DNA of 64,000 bases from Isoetes taiwanensis. Its lineage: Eukaryota; Streptophyta; Lycopodiopsida; Isoetales; Isoetaceae. The translations under genes and the position numbers were made by a program. Positions 10,800 to 22,175 of the stretch are shown here, piece after piece (position 1 is the stretch's first letter; every line of letters begins with the position of its first letter). The notes under the pieces are model-generated. The model searched no databases, was not told where the DNA came from, and saw only the letters and a program-made list of their open reading frames with translations. Where the stretch lies: positions 62,001 through 126,000 of the forward strand of contig JAJEKV010000542.1 of NCBI GenBank assembly GCA_021234155.1, in the 5' to 3' direction.

Positions 10800-11048
10800 A
10801 CCTTCCTCCTCATCCTCTTCCTCCCTCCTCCTCCTCTTCCTCCTCCTCCTCCTCTTGAGAGATTTCATTCTCTCGCTTGTGGTCAAGCCAACCCCGGGCA
10901 GAGCGTTTCATGCTCTTGGGAGGACATCTCCTCCTCTTCCTCCAACTCCTCCTCTTCCTCCTCTTCCTCCTCTTCGTAATCGAGGAATCGAGGAGGAGCT
11001 CAATTCCTCCTCTTCAAAATCGCATCATCCTCCTCGAATCGAATCGAG
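10800..11048. repeat. CTCCTC microsatellite-like tract, two blocks
   Basis: Polypyrimidine repeats of the CCTCCTCTTC type fill 10800-10858 and 10925-11045. They open long Ser/Leu-rich or Glu/Arg-rich frames on both strands that are not genes. Confidence 0.8.
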
Positions 11049-11198
11049 GAGAATTGGGCAAGGAAATCGATGAGCGGGGAAGAGAGGGTTTTTCAACCCG
11101 ACGCCTCTTTGACGAGACCTCGGGTTCTTCATGAAGCGCAGAGGCTTTAACGCTTCATGGCTTAAAAAAAAAATTTGGGACAGAATGGTCTTGAGAGC

Positions 11199-11274
11199 GT
11201 GAACCGGATTTATATAGGGTTAATTAGCTCTTAGCGTGAATAATTAATTGCCTCAAATAACACGCCAGCGCATT
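11199..11274. repeat. Direct repeat unit, copy 2 (partner at 10048)
   Basis: Same block order as copy 1, ending in AACACGCCAGCGCATTT. Between the two copies lies the CTCCTC tract and, at 11132-11159, a short inverted repeat (ATGAAGCG...CGCTTCAT). Confidence 0.7.
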
Positions 11275-11727
11275 TAAATTCCCGCCAGCCTATATTATCT
11301 AGGGTATATTATTATGGATAATAAATTCTCACGCCTATTAGTTATATGTCTTTTTCAGATCATATATCCAAATTTTCGATAATTAAAATTTGGATATATT
11401 TATATAAATGTCATTTCCTTGTTGTTGCCATGAAAATTTTGTTTTAAATGATTTCGCTTAATTTTTCATTGTTATTATTATATTAAACCTATTTCCAAGG
11501 AATTTCTTGCTTTTAAAAAAATTTGATTTACCTCTACATATTCCATAAATGTAACGTACTTTTTTATCTTATGGTGTAATAATTTTTTCTTACTCATTGA
11601 CTAAAAGGGTGCAATTTGCCTAGGTCAATGGTGCCCCTCCAACTCAAGATGGTGAAAAGAGCAATATCAATGAAAACCAACTACTAGCAAGAATGTTGAA
11701 GAAAAACAATTAGTCCTCTATAGTAGG

Positions 11728-14511
11728 GTGCAATGGAGGAACAAGAAGGTGAGAATCATGCACAAGTGCAACAAGGAAATAGTAGGCCAAGGAGTCATTG
11801 TGCTAGCGCATCCCGGTCAAGTCGTTAATGATGAAAGGCTAGGGGAAGACAATATTGGTATTGCAATTTCGATGTTGGAAGACAACCGGAAAGGTAAAGG
11901 TTTGGGTGACAAGGAATGTTTTGGTTGTGTCAAGCAATTGGAGGTTCCTTGCATCATGGCATGGCCTATAAGTAGTGTTCAATTTGTGGAGGATTATATT
12001 TTTCCGAGCCCCGAGGTTGTTGGGGACAATGATTGTCTTGATATTGATCCATTGGCAGTTGGAACTCTAAACCTAGGCAAAAGGGGAGAAGTATCGCTTG
12101 CCGACATTATCCTAGCAAAAGAGCCAAGTTGATTAGTGACACCAAACGTGAGACAATGGTGAAGGTTAGGGGCTCGGGATTGTTGTTGAGTGATTGTATG
12201 CAATTCTTCACAATAGAACAATTGGTGGAAGCAAGAGCCACTTTTCAAGAGTACACCGTTGATGAGAGGAGGACCTACATGTACACAATCTTCGAAAGCA
12301 TGCACTTCAAGATGAAAGAAACCCAAACAAAAGATACCCTTTGCTAGGCAAATGGATATGTGCAAAAGCATGGGCGAGTATCCATGCAATTCCAACTTCT
12401 TCATGGCATAATTGGCAAAAAACAAAGCAGAGGGGAACAGGATTGCTTTTACATGGAAATAATGGTTTGTTGAGACCAACAGCCTAGGACCCCGGGCTGC
12501 CGGGAGATATTTGAAAAATATATTGATTTCAATGCGAGTCTATGCCACACAAAAGCGTAAGGGATGAAAAGGGAAGAGCAGCTTGTTGAGAAAAGGTTGC
12601 CATCACATTGTACTCAAAAAGAGTATTTTGAAGAAGTGAATTCTCTACTGAGAATTGGGAATTCTTCCAATATCCCAACCTAGCTTTAGTAGGTTATGGA
12701 AGAAGCATTTCAATCATGTCACCATAGCAACTTCAAACAACTTTGCAAAGTGCAATTTATGTGCTAAGTTGAAGGAGACTCTTGATAAGACTGCAACCTA
12801 GTCAAAGGGCTAGGATAAGGGAGCATATGAAGGACCATATGGTGACCAACTATCATGTAGATCATGTTATTGGATGTGGAGGACTTTATCCGCATTGGAA
12901 CCCAATAACTATTTATGTATTATACATGACAAGATGGACCAGCAAAAGACTTGTCTTCCACAATTCAAGTACATACCAAAGTCATGTGGAAGATCATACC
13001 CTTTTATGCATCTCAATGATGGGGCAATCTTGCATGGGCGTAATCAAACCTACTATGGCCATTTTAGTTTGGAGTTGTGGAGTGATGGTCCAGATTTTCA
13101 TATTGGGAGTATCATGAGGTGTTTGAGAAACTATGAAAATGGATACAATGGTCACCTCCAGGACCTTACAGCTAGCCAGGCACTACATAGAGCATTGTTA
13201 GATGGAAACCCTAACAATATTGAAAAAGTTCAAGCAAAGGCAAGGTTTAGGAAGCATGGGTCTAATGAACATGTTGGAGCTTCAACTTCATCGCATAAAC
13301 CTCAAGATCTACCCAAAAGGTTTCTCTTGCAACTTGATAATTGTGCGGGGCAAAAATAAGAACAGTGGATGTTTTCTTTCCTATCCTACTTTAACAATTG
13401 TGGGGATATTTGAAAGAGTTAATTTAGGGTTTTTATGCCGGGCATACCCATGAGGATGTGGATGCATTATTTGGCAAATATAGTTGTATACCGGGCGTTA
13501 AACAAAGGACCAACTTTCCTAGGCTAATGGAAATCTTGCATGAATGCACTACTCCAAACCCTATAGCTTCTCTCATAGAAGAAGTGCCCCATTGGAAGAG
13601 CTTTGTGGATGGTTATACATTGATCTTGAAGGTCATTCCAGGCCTCTCAGTTCACTTTTGGGTGAGAGATGGGATTCCAATCTTCCAATGGAAGATGAGA
13701 CCTTCAGAGGATGAGTGGAGAGGAGGGGAGGAAATATGGCGTGATGAGATGAGAATGGCAAGCCTATGATACCTCTAGGTCAACCAAAAGCTTTAAAACC
13801 CATCAAGAAGTGAAGCAATTGGGATTGACTAAGGAAGGAATCCAAGACTATATAAAGCATTGGCAAAACCAATCCAGATGACACCAACCGTGCCTTGGTG
13901 GCTTAATGGGAAGAAGGTGATTAACCCGTTGGGGAGATAGACACATCCTCGCATGAATTGAAAGAAGGGTGGTTGCCTAAAAACTAGGTGGAAGACCTTA
14001 GGTGTGCCGAGGATTTTGATGACACCAAGAAGCAGCATTCGCAAAGCAATATGCTCCTCCTCCTTCCGACAAACACTATGTTGGTCCTAAGAACAATAGG
14101 CCAAAGTTTCTAGGCATGGATGCTTATGAACCTTCCAATCGACTTGGAATGCCACCAATTTGTGGTAGTAAAGCCCGCCAGATTTAGATACATATCCAAA
14201 GGTGGTTGGGGTTCACTATCTCTCGATATTTGCAAAGAAGAAGGTAATATTAACTTCAACCATGTGCGGGTGGAATGGTGGTGTCCAAAGGCATCGCTTG
14301 ACCAACGATCGGAGCAAAGAAAGGTACTCAGATTGTTGGACAAAGAAATGGAGGAGAAACCGAAAGTGATCCCGATCTTTGGCTAGACTATGAAAGTGTT
14401 TTGTACTCATGGACTCCAAACACTATTCCAAATTTTAGAAATGCTAGAATTACAATACCTCGTGATGTCGAAGAAGGCTATGATATCATTGGGGTGCTTG
14501 AAGAAAGTTGA
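11728..14511 (+). pseudogene. Broken transposase/integrase-like gene with DUF7869-type motifs
   Basis: Successive plus-strand frames read as one decayed protein. An N-terminal part lies at 11728-12130. Near 12130-12345 comes FFTIEQLVEARATFQEYTVD. At 12874-13359 comes IIHDKMDQQKTCLPQF, and then LPKRFLLQLDNCAGQK. After a shift, GHTHEDVDALFGKYSCIPG lies near 13440-13500. The C-terminal frames read EGNINFNHVRVEWWCPK, then LWLDYESVLYSWTPNTIPNF, with the stop TGA at 14509-14511. The pair 'LQlDNC...KN' and 'GHTHEDvDalFg' is characteristic of a widespread family of mobile-element proteins that I know as DUF7869, thought to have an RNase-H-like fold; the name is from memory. At least four stops or frameshifts make it inactive. 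A conserved motif and a GACTCTA array follow within 150-210 bp, so the gene probably belonged to that element. Confidence 0.7.
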
Positions 14512-14654
14512 ATAACTATGTAAATTTTGTTATTCACGTTTTTATGATATGGTGCTATATTGTGAAATATTGACTATTTTGTAAATAACATGATATTACG
14601 TTTTCATAATTTTGAGGTGAAATGTGTGAATTTGAATATGCTACTAAAAACATG

Positions 14655-14717
14655 CAATATGAAATTTGTCCCAAAATTAAGACATAAACCCAATTTAATT
14701 GAATGATGGTTTTAATG
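14655..14717 (+). other. Conserved ~55-bp motif, copy B
   Basis: AAATTTGTCCCAAAATTAAG is followed by GACATAAACCCAATTTAATT and GAATGATGGTTTTAA. It matches copy A on the minus strand at 2496-2552 and copy C at 62488-62541. It lies 144 bp after the stop of the DUF7869-like pseudogene and runs straight into the GACTCTA array. Confidence 0.7.
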
Positions 14718-15045
14718 TTGACCTCTATTCTGACTCTATAATGACTCTATGTCTGACACTACCTTTGGTTCTAATTCTGACTCTACTAACGACTCTATCT
14801 TTGATGCTACTGTTGACTCTATATCTGACCCTATGTCTAACACTACATTTTGGTTCTAATTATGGCTCTACTACCGACTCTACGCTTGATGCTACTATTG
14901 ACTCTATATCTAACCCTATGTCTGATGCGGCGTTGACTCATATAATAGTATTATAAACTCTACTATTCGTGCTAACACGTGATCTCATTCTTGTCTGTAC
15001 ACTATCTCTAGATTTGATGCTACCCTTGATTCTATGTTAAGTTCT
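14715..15045. repeat. Degenerate GACTCTA array, copy 2
   Basis: Units such as GACTCTAT, CTGACACTACCTTTGGTTCT and TGATGCTACTGTTGACTCTA recur every 12-18 bp. A longer block (ATCTGACCCTATGTCTAACACTA and relatives) appears about three times. No CACTA-type end was found just beyond it. Confidence 0.75.
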
Positions 15046-16350
15046 ACCTTAATGTGTGCAGTATCTTGTTTATCTCATATGCTTCAAAGTTTTTCAATGC
15101 ATAATATTAGCAATCGTATGAAGAGTATCTCAATACAATATTAACTAAAGACAATTAAATATACTTCAAAAACTAATTGAATTAGTCTTCAGTAATGTCA
15201 TATAGCATGGGGCGTGCGGTGATAAGCATGCCTTCTGGTTGATATGAAGGCTTCAAGGATTATTAGGCTTTGTAGCAACGTTGTAAGTGGAACCCATGTT
15301 TAACTTAGCAGATGGTCACAAGAGAGAGAAATTACTTACATTGGAAGGTGCGCAATTTATAGTGTAGACATAATAAGATTAACTTGTTTGGAACTAATAG
15401 CATAGGACCAAAATACACCAAACATGTTACTAAAATCAAACCCAAGCACAAGAAAACTCAAACGACTTGTCTTCGATCAACCTCTCCACATTATAAACAA
15501 TTCCAAATCAGTAATAGTTGCTCCTCATTGCCAATTGGAAAACAGTTCTTTTTAGCGGAAATGCAGTGGTTGGGGTGAAGGTTGGGGGGTGGATATGGAA
15601 AGGGTGTGAATTTCAATGCTATGTGATAGGCCTATACGATGGCATTTAGATATTATTGACATTATACGAGGGCTATATGATGCCATTATTGATTCATGTT
15701 ACTAAAAGTTTTCAATGATTGACAAGTACATTGCGTTGCAAGGTTATGGCGATTTGTATACTGGAGTTTGTGTGTTTAGACATGTTCTGCAAGTTAGTTA
15801 GCTCTTAGAATTAGTACAAAGCATCAAAGCTGCAATCAATATCTATAAACATCTAATAGGCAAAAGGCAGATATGACAAATTCTGAATTATAGCCTCTGA
15901 TGAAATCAAAGATTCCAAATGAGCTCATAGGCAAAATGATAAGTTTCTAGAATCTTTGGTACTAAACATCTAAGGTGATGCACTGGCATTGGCCAGAATA
16001 AAATACTTACCACGAACATAGATATTTGAGCTGAGGAACCAATGGCCGCACCTAAAGATATGTCCTGTACATGAGCCATTCTAATGTATTAATCAGCCTG
16101 TTCAAAATGCTGAACTTTAATGGGCAAATGGACAATGTTTAGAAGCTTGTCCTTAAGCGCAAACATTATCGTACTGGCATGTTCTGTGGCATTACCAACT
16201 ATAGGAAGAATTATAACTGTGAGAAGGGCTAAAGGTATATTCCAGGCCCCTGATGCGACATAGAAGGGGATAAAAGAGATTAAGTCTCAAAAAGGAATCT
16301 CAAAATATTCCATAGAAATAGTCACACGTTCAAATTAAGTACCTGAATTG
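15046..16350. other. No gene seen
   Basis: AT-rich sequence without a recognisable reading frame, terminal repeat or RNA gene. Confidence 0.5.
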
Positions 16351-16351
16351 C

Positions 16352-16784
16352 ATCGATAACCATTGACATTAATTAACTTAAACCATTGCATCTAACATTT
16401 TAAATTAAAATCCCCCTGAGACCCCCTTTGGTTTGGGTGCATATTCACACGGGGGGTTACTCCGGGCATCAAGAGCTGTCGGATAGGCATATTTGCCCTT
16501 TATTCCTTGATCTGGACCGTACATAGCGATCCTCGTTTATGGGGTATGCCTGTACAAATTTTTGTACACTGTATATTGAGGTTTGCAAAATACTATAAGG
16601 TTTGAGGGGATGTACCTAATGGTGTTAATTTTGTACATGTATTGTAAGTTCTTAGGGGCTCTCGCTGCCCTACGTAACCCGCATGTGAATATGCACCCAA
16701 ACCAAAGGGGGTTTCAGGGGGATTTTAATTTAAAAATGTTAGATGCAATGGTTTAAGTTGATTAATGTTAATGGTAGTTATGCG
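16352..16784. mobile_element. Foldback or MITE-type element with ~110-bp inverted arms
   Basis: The left arm (about 16352-16463) and right arm (about 16672-16784) are near-perfect inverted copies. Both contain CTTAAACCATTGCATCTAAC, AATTAAAATCCCCCTGA, ACCCCCTTTGGTTTGGGTGC and ATATTCAC. The loop of about 210 bp has no coding capacity. No clear target-site duplication was found. The length and structure suit a non-autonomous foldback transposon. Confidence 0.8.
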
Positions 16785-16829
16785 TTGGTTGTTGTATTAA
16801 AAAAAATTTTGGGCCCTTTGGGCCCTTAG

Positions 16830-19448
16830 CACTAGAGTTGTCCCGGGGACCATTTCTGGTCCATGGACCAGAAATGGTCCACCATACCCCCTGCCACTTA
16901 AACCGATATATCTCACAAGATAAATTTTAATTTTAAAATATACCACCACTATTTGAGTCTTCACTTGATTCTTAACAACCTGTGAGAATTTCATGACCAT
17001 TGGATACACCTTTATATTGGTATGATTGTTCAAACTTTGAAGAATTTGGCAGTTTTTACAGCACTCTAGAACTGCATTCTTCAATTTTCTAGCATAAAAG
17101 TGTCTAAACCTTGCTAAATATGAAATTAATTGATGTATTATGATAAAACATATCAATTTGCATGTTTCCATGTTTTGCCACTATCATTTGATTTTAATTG
17201 AAGTCGCCAAACCCTATTTTGCTTAAAAATGCTGCATGAGGTTCAAGAATTATTTCTCTCTTATTATTACAAATTTTGACTTAATTTTTGTGACAATGAG
17301 TCCTTAACTAGGCAACCTATAGTCCAAAGAATTTTTTTTATGTTTATATGTTTTATTAGTATCGTTATTAACTAAAGAAATTACTGTACAGAATTCAAAA
17401 TAAAAATATGGGTTAAGGTGCTTCAATAAATCACATCCATGAGTCCCATAAGGATAGTAAATGATGCATTCTAATCAACTCTATGTAAGAATTTACTTTA
17501 TCAACATAAATATAGTGTAACTAGGGTATAACCATGCATTATCTTAGATCTAAACGAGCTCTAATATAACAGGATGAACACAAAGAAAGGTTCCAAAGTG
17601 CATTGATTATACCTTTATAGGTCTAAAACTCAACAATAATGTAGGTAGTGATAGTTATTGATGAATAGAGGGCAATATCACGAAGTTTAGCCATGACTAT
17701 AAATAAATCGATCAAAAGACTTTTCCGCACTGCTTTTCTAGTTCATCTCAAAAATTAACTTATTGCACTATAATTCTTCCATAAGCCTTTTAAATGGCGC
17801 AATGTATGATAAAAAGGGATATTGAGATCCTTGTTGTGGTCTTATTAGGAAAAAAAATGAAGAAACCTACTTACTTTCCACTATTATAAAGTTAGACAAT
17901 GTGTGGCTGATCCAAAATATTGTAGTCTAAGTAGGACCATAGTACATGTAGATCAACTTTTATGATAGGCTATAAATTTTATAAATTTGAACCTTTGTTG
18001 ACAATATATATCTCAAATTTCATGTTAGGATAATATATTATATACAAGATTTGAATATAAATAAGCATGGACTATGTATAGGTCCAGGATTAAACCAACT
18101 GGATTGAGAAAATTGCTCTATTTATTTGCATTGGCTATTTTGTTCCCTACAATGATATTATGATTTCTCATCGTCTATAAGATAATCTTTGAAAGGTGTA
18201 AGTGGACTTTCTCATACATTCAAAGTAGCCCTTAACTACTTAATTTTTGTGCTCCGATATCACCTTTTAGATAGACAATCCTCCCTAATCAACTAATGTT
18301 ATCATATATATTCTAAAGAATTGATTAAGATGATGATGTTCTTAACTTTTAAATGAGAGGTCATGTGGACCAATAATTGGCATCGGCATAGCAGTCTATC
18401 TTGATCTTCTTTAGGCATATCTTTTCATATTTTTTCTTGGTTCATCTTGCATTGCTATCTTAACTTTGGGAAGCTTTGAAATATGGTGTTTGAAGTTCAT
18501 TTTCAAGGCACAAATCTAGAGATCAAATATGGAAAATACTTGATGATAACTTGGAACTAATACTAAAAGTTTTAGCCCAAACCTAGCAATAGATATTTTT
18601 ATTGATAGAGGATCTCATGAAATACTAATATCCTAAAATTCGCTTGAGATCCAATAAGGTAAAGAAGTTATTGATTTAAATGAACCCGTGGACCAAGAAT
18701 GGTCTTATGTACGTAAACCTTTATTGATTTATCATGATCGTGCCCTTTTTTTCTTTTCTTTACTTTTTTTCATTGGTTTCATATCCATACAAGCATTCAT
18801 ATATTATTTTTTTCAATGACATACTATTTCAATAAATTTCTTTCAAATATAACAAAATAGACATCAATTAAAAGTTACTTAAAAGTGTTATTATAAGTTA
18901 AAGTGAAGCTTCAAATTACAATTTCAACAAATATTTTTATGCATGGAGCAATTAGTCAACTACTTATATCCCAAATTTGAAGTAAAAATCATTTTCATGC
19001 AAAAGTTATAGAATTTTAATTGAAACAGCCTTGGGAACCATTATTGGTCCACGTAAGATTTAAAACTGTTTTGACCCCTGTCATGTTTGATCGACTATAT
19101 CTTCCTTTCTAGACTTGAATTGGAACAAGGTTTTTGTGTATTAATCCTTATCTCGTATAGAAAAAATATCATTATAATGAAAATAATCAAAAAATCCTTT
19201 TATTGAGACAGCTTTTACATTATGTAAACATGAAGCAAACCGGACTTGACCCCCTTGATTTACCTACACATAACTTTCAATTTTGGGGTATATGCATTTT
19301 TAACTATTTTTCCTGTGGTAACATAACTCGCCATATATTAACATGTAGAAAGGGTTTAACTGAATTTTACGCCATTGATTTTATATGAATTTTAAAGTTT
19401 AACTGTATAAATGAACCATTTATGGTCCATCAAGGGACAACTCTAGTG
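16830..19448. mobile_element. 2.6-kb non-autonomous TIR element with target duplication
   Basis: The left end CACTAGAGTTGTCCC (16830-16844) is matched in inverted form by GGGACAACTCTAGTG ending at 19448. Both outer flanks read TTAG (16826-16829 and 19449-19452), a 4-bp target duplication; a TTA duplication with one extra base on the left is the alternative. The left end continues into a perfect palindrome (GGACCATTTCTGGTCC, its centre ATG, then the inverse; 16846-16879). Shorter forms recur inside near 18688, 19034 and 19410. No transposase frame is present. A CACTA-like or PIF/Harbinger-like origin is possible; the CACTA start suits the first, TTA the second. Confidence 0.75.
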
Positions 19449-20490
19449 TTAGGGAAACAAAGAGATGGCAATATATCTTGTGTAGAACTATAAAACCAAA
19501 TAGAGGGGTAAGAATTTCATAATTGCACAAAAGCCAAAACAATTGTGTATAAGACATATTTCAAAAGCCTGCATGGCTACTGTTCACACATTTTAAATGA
19601 TGTTACAGAGATACCATTCAACACAAAATTTAGCTCCCTTGTGTGTTCAGACGCTACAATCTCATGTGTGTTCAGACGCTACAATCCCTTGTGTGTTCAG
19701 ACGCTAATACTTATGCTGGTTTCTAAACTCCTTAAGGCAACAACAAGCTCTGATCTTGGAGATGGTGCAAACGAAGCTAACGGTTTGGAGAAGGAGTTTG
19801 TCAATACCATGATGGCATCTTTGCTTCGTTGTGGTAGTAGAGCCATATATGAACCCAAATAACTAAGCGTGTCTTGAGTTTTGCAGAAGGGAAAACAAGA
19901 AACACTCGGAACTCAAGACCAAACTAGCAACAGACATGAACAAACGACACCGGGAGGAGAACATTGGACCTGTACAAGATAATCCACACAGCACTCCAAC
20001 CAGTGTATGAAAATTCCCTATATTTGCTTTGCCCTATACTGTAAGGTTAAAATTTGGTATTTATTTTATGATAAGCAAACAAAAATAATGCAAACAATAA
20101 AAAGTCTAGGCCACATGTTTTTTTTCCCTTATTTAAAATGAATGGCTAAGAAATGGTGCACTCTAGAAATACTGTTTAGTACATGCAAACGAATACGACC
20201 ACTAAATCATAGCAAAACCATATTAAAAAGCGTACAAGAATTCAAAAGGGAAACCCCTGTTATTATGCTAGATATTTGTAGAAGCACAGAGAAAAATATT
20301 GTCAATACTCCAAACCATGCTATATTTCCCAACAACTAAGAATTTGTTCTTCCTCGTCCCCAAACTCTATGTTGTCCTATGGCATACAAGATCATTGACT
20401 TAGGTTATATGAAGTCAAACAATACAAACTATTCAATCTACTACTACACAATTAATCAGACATGCAAAGATTAACATAAAGTTGTAGCCA
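19449..20490. other. No gene seen; one short tandem repeat
   Basis: At 19638-19707 the unit TGTGTGTTCAGACGCTACAA occurs three times, about 25 bp apart, the last one diverging after ACGCTA. The rest shows no recognisable frame. Confidence 0.6.
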
Positions 20491-20499
20491 CACTCTAGT

Positions 20500-22175
20500 G
20501 CCTCCGGGATAAGTTGTGGGATAGATTGAGACAGCCTAGGGACCCCGCCAACTTGCGTGAATGCTATATACAGACTATACGAGGCTTGCTCCGGCCGCCT
20601 CACACCGTCGGGGAGCCCGTTGTTAGTAGCATTGGGGTGCGCCTGTGGCTGCCCTCTATCCCGACGCCTTCGGCTTGTACATTGACCGCCTAGAAGAATG
20701 GCTAGCCGAAAGCACCTGGGAGGCGCCGCATTGATGCACCACATAATCCCGCAACTCATATATGCCGATGATGTTGACTCGCCAAGATATACCCTGCAGG
20801 ACATGCAACGCCACCGGATGCTTTGGACACTTTCTCGCCAATTCACCGACATGAGAGTTAACTTGGCCAAGACAAGGGTGCTGCTGGTCCCATCATCCCG
20901 CACCCACGCCTTCCCTCATTCACTTACCAGGCGTGTAGTGGAGGTGGCTCACCTTATAAGTATTTGGGCATTGAGTTTTCTACTACCACACACCGGGATG
21001 CATCCATCGTTACGGGTCACCGCAGCCGGAAAGCCCCAGATGCAATGCAAAACAACAACCACAAGGCAGAGTCAGATGCATGGGGTCACCAGCACACTTG
21101 TTCGTGGCCTTGGTTGAACCGGGTCCTCCTCTATGGGGCAGAAGGGGGGGGCAAAGTGATATCCCTCACCACTTGGAATGATCTAGAGCAGGCACAGAAG
21201 GCCTTCTTGGCCTGCACCGGGAGGAAATCCACGGTCCCATATCGATCTTTGCCAGGAGACAGCTTCCTTCCATTACAGAGGGCTGCGACCGAACGCCACA
21301 TTATTTACTTCCAGAAGGTGGTGGCTATGGATGAAGCCCCGCCGCCCAACCTTGCTTTGGCAAAGGGCGATGGGCCCGAAAGCCGACTCAAAGCCCCGGC
21401 GGAAAGACAAGCAAGCCCAAGTGGTTCTCGCTATGGAATGTGCGGCATGCGATGTGGACCAATTGCATACACCGAAGGAACGCTACGCCTTGAAGTAAAA
21501 GATTTCTGGATGCTTGCTTCATGGCCAAGCTTTGGGATGCAAGAGGCCCCGTCACATGTCAAGGTGGCAAATTATCGATAGCAGTTAATCCCATGCTCAT
21601 TTAGGGGCCCACACCACTACGCGGCACCCATCTACCCATGAAAAGCGCAGGTGATTGCTTCCATTCGCAAGACAGTGCACACCACCTCCGCATTGAGACA
21701 GTGGAGATGGATTCGGGAGCCGCGTGGAGGACAGAGTCCGGCCAATGCCGCCAACCGGCGCCATTGAGGATGAAAGTCACGCCTCCGTGCCCGCCCGGCT
21801 GCAGACGAGCATATCCGCTCTGTGATGTTCTCTAGTTGTGCCCCAAAGAAGCCTTGCATGAGCTACGAAAGCACGGCCTCAGAGGGCTTGTTGGGATCGT
21901 ACTCTCCGTGAGGTAATGGATACGCGGGACTCGCTTATGCCCCTTGTCCGGACATTAACCTCACCGCACTTGTGATTATGTATATATATCGTAGGCAAAG
22001 ATGTCAAAGATCCTTATTGCTACTAAGGTTTTTCCCAAACCCTTCTGTGGGGGGGTTTTAATCTCGGTAGTAATACGCCGCTTCCTCTCTTTGTACTTGG
22101 GTCCCATAGGCCGCTTGGTCTCCGGGTGGACTATAAAATCATATTCTATTCTATTCTATTCTATTCTCACCTCTT
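20500..22175 (+). mobile_element. LINE (non-LTR retrotransposon) remnant with reverse transcriptase and (TATTC)n tail
   Basis: The frames carry ordered reverse-transcriptase pieces. GCPLS with FGLYIDRLEEWLAES lies near 20650-20720. After a shift LIYADDVDSPRYTLQDMQRH lies at 20755-20815; YADD is the catalytic core of the palm. DMRVNLAKTRVLLVP follows near 20850. YLGIEFSTTTHRD comes around 20960, and LNRVLLYGAEGGGK then TTWNDLEQAQKAFLACTGRK near 21112-21230 form the thumb region. Several stops and frameshifts disable it. The 3' end at about 22090-22140 (GGGTCCCATAGGCCGCTTGG type) leads into a TATTC tail. The same 3' end occurs at 45843-45905. Confidence 0.85.
22141..22170. repeat. (TATTC)n tail of the LINE
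   Basis: About five TATTC units follow the LINE 3' region. An equivalent tail follows the truncated copy at 45885-45905, so the repeat belongs to the element's 3' end and not to the target. Confidence 0.8.

Noticed and set aside
10551-11134. Long Ser/Leu-rich and Glu/Arg-rich frames on both strands
   Set aside because: They come from the CTCCTC microsatellite and have no domain or conserved composition.
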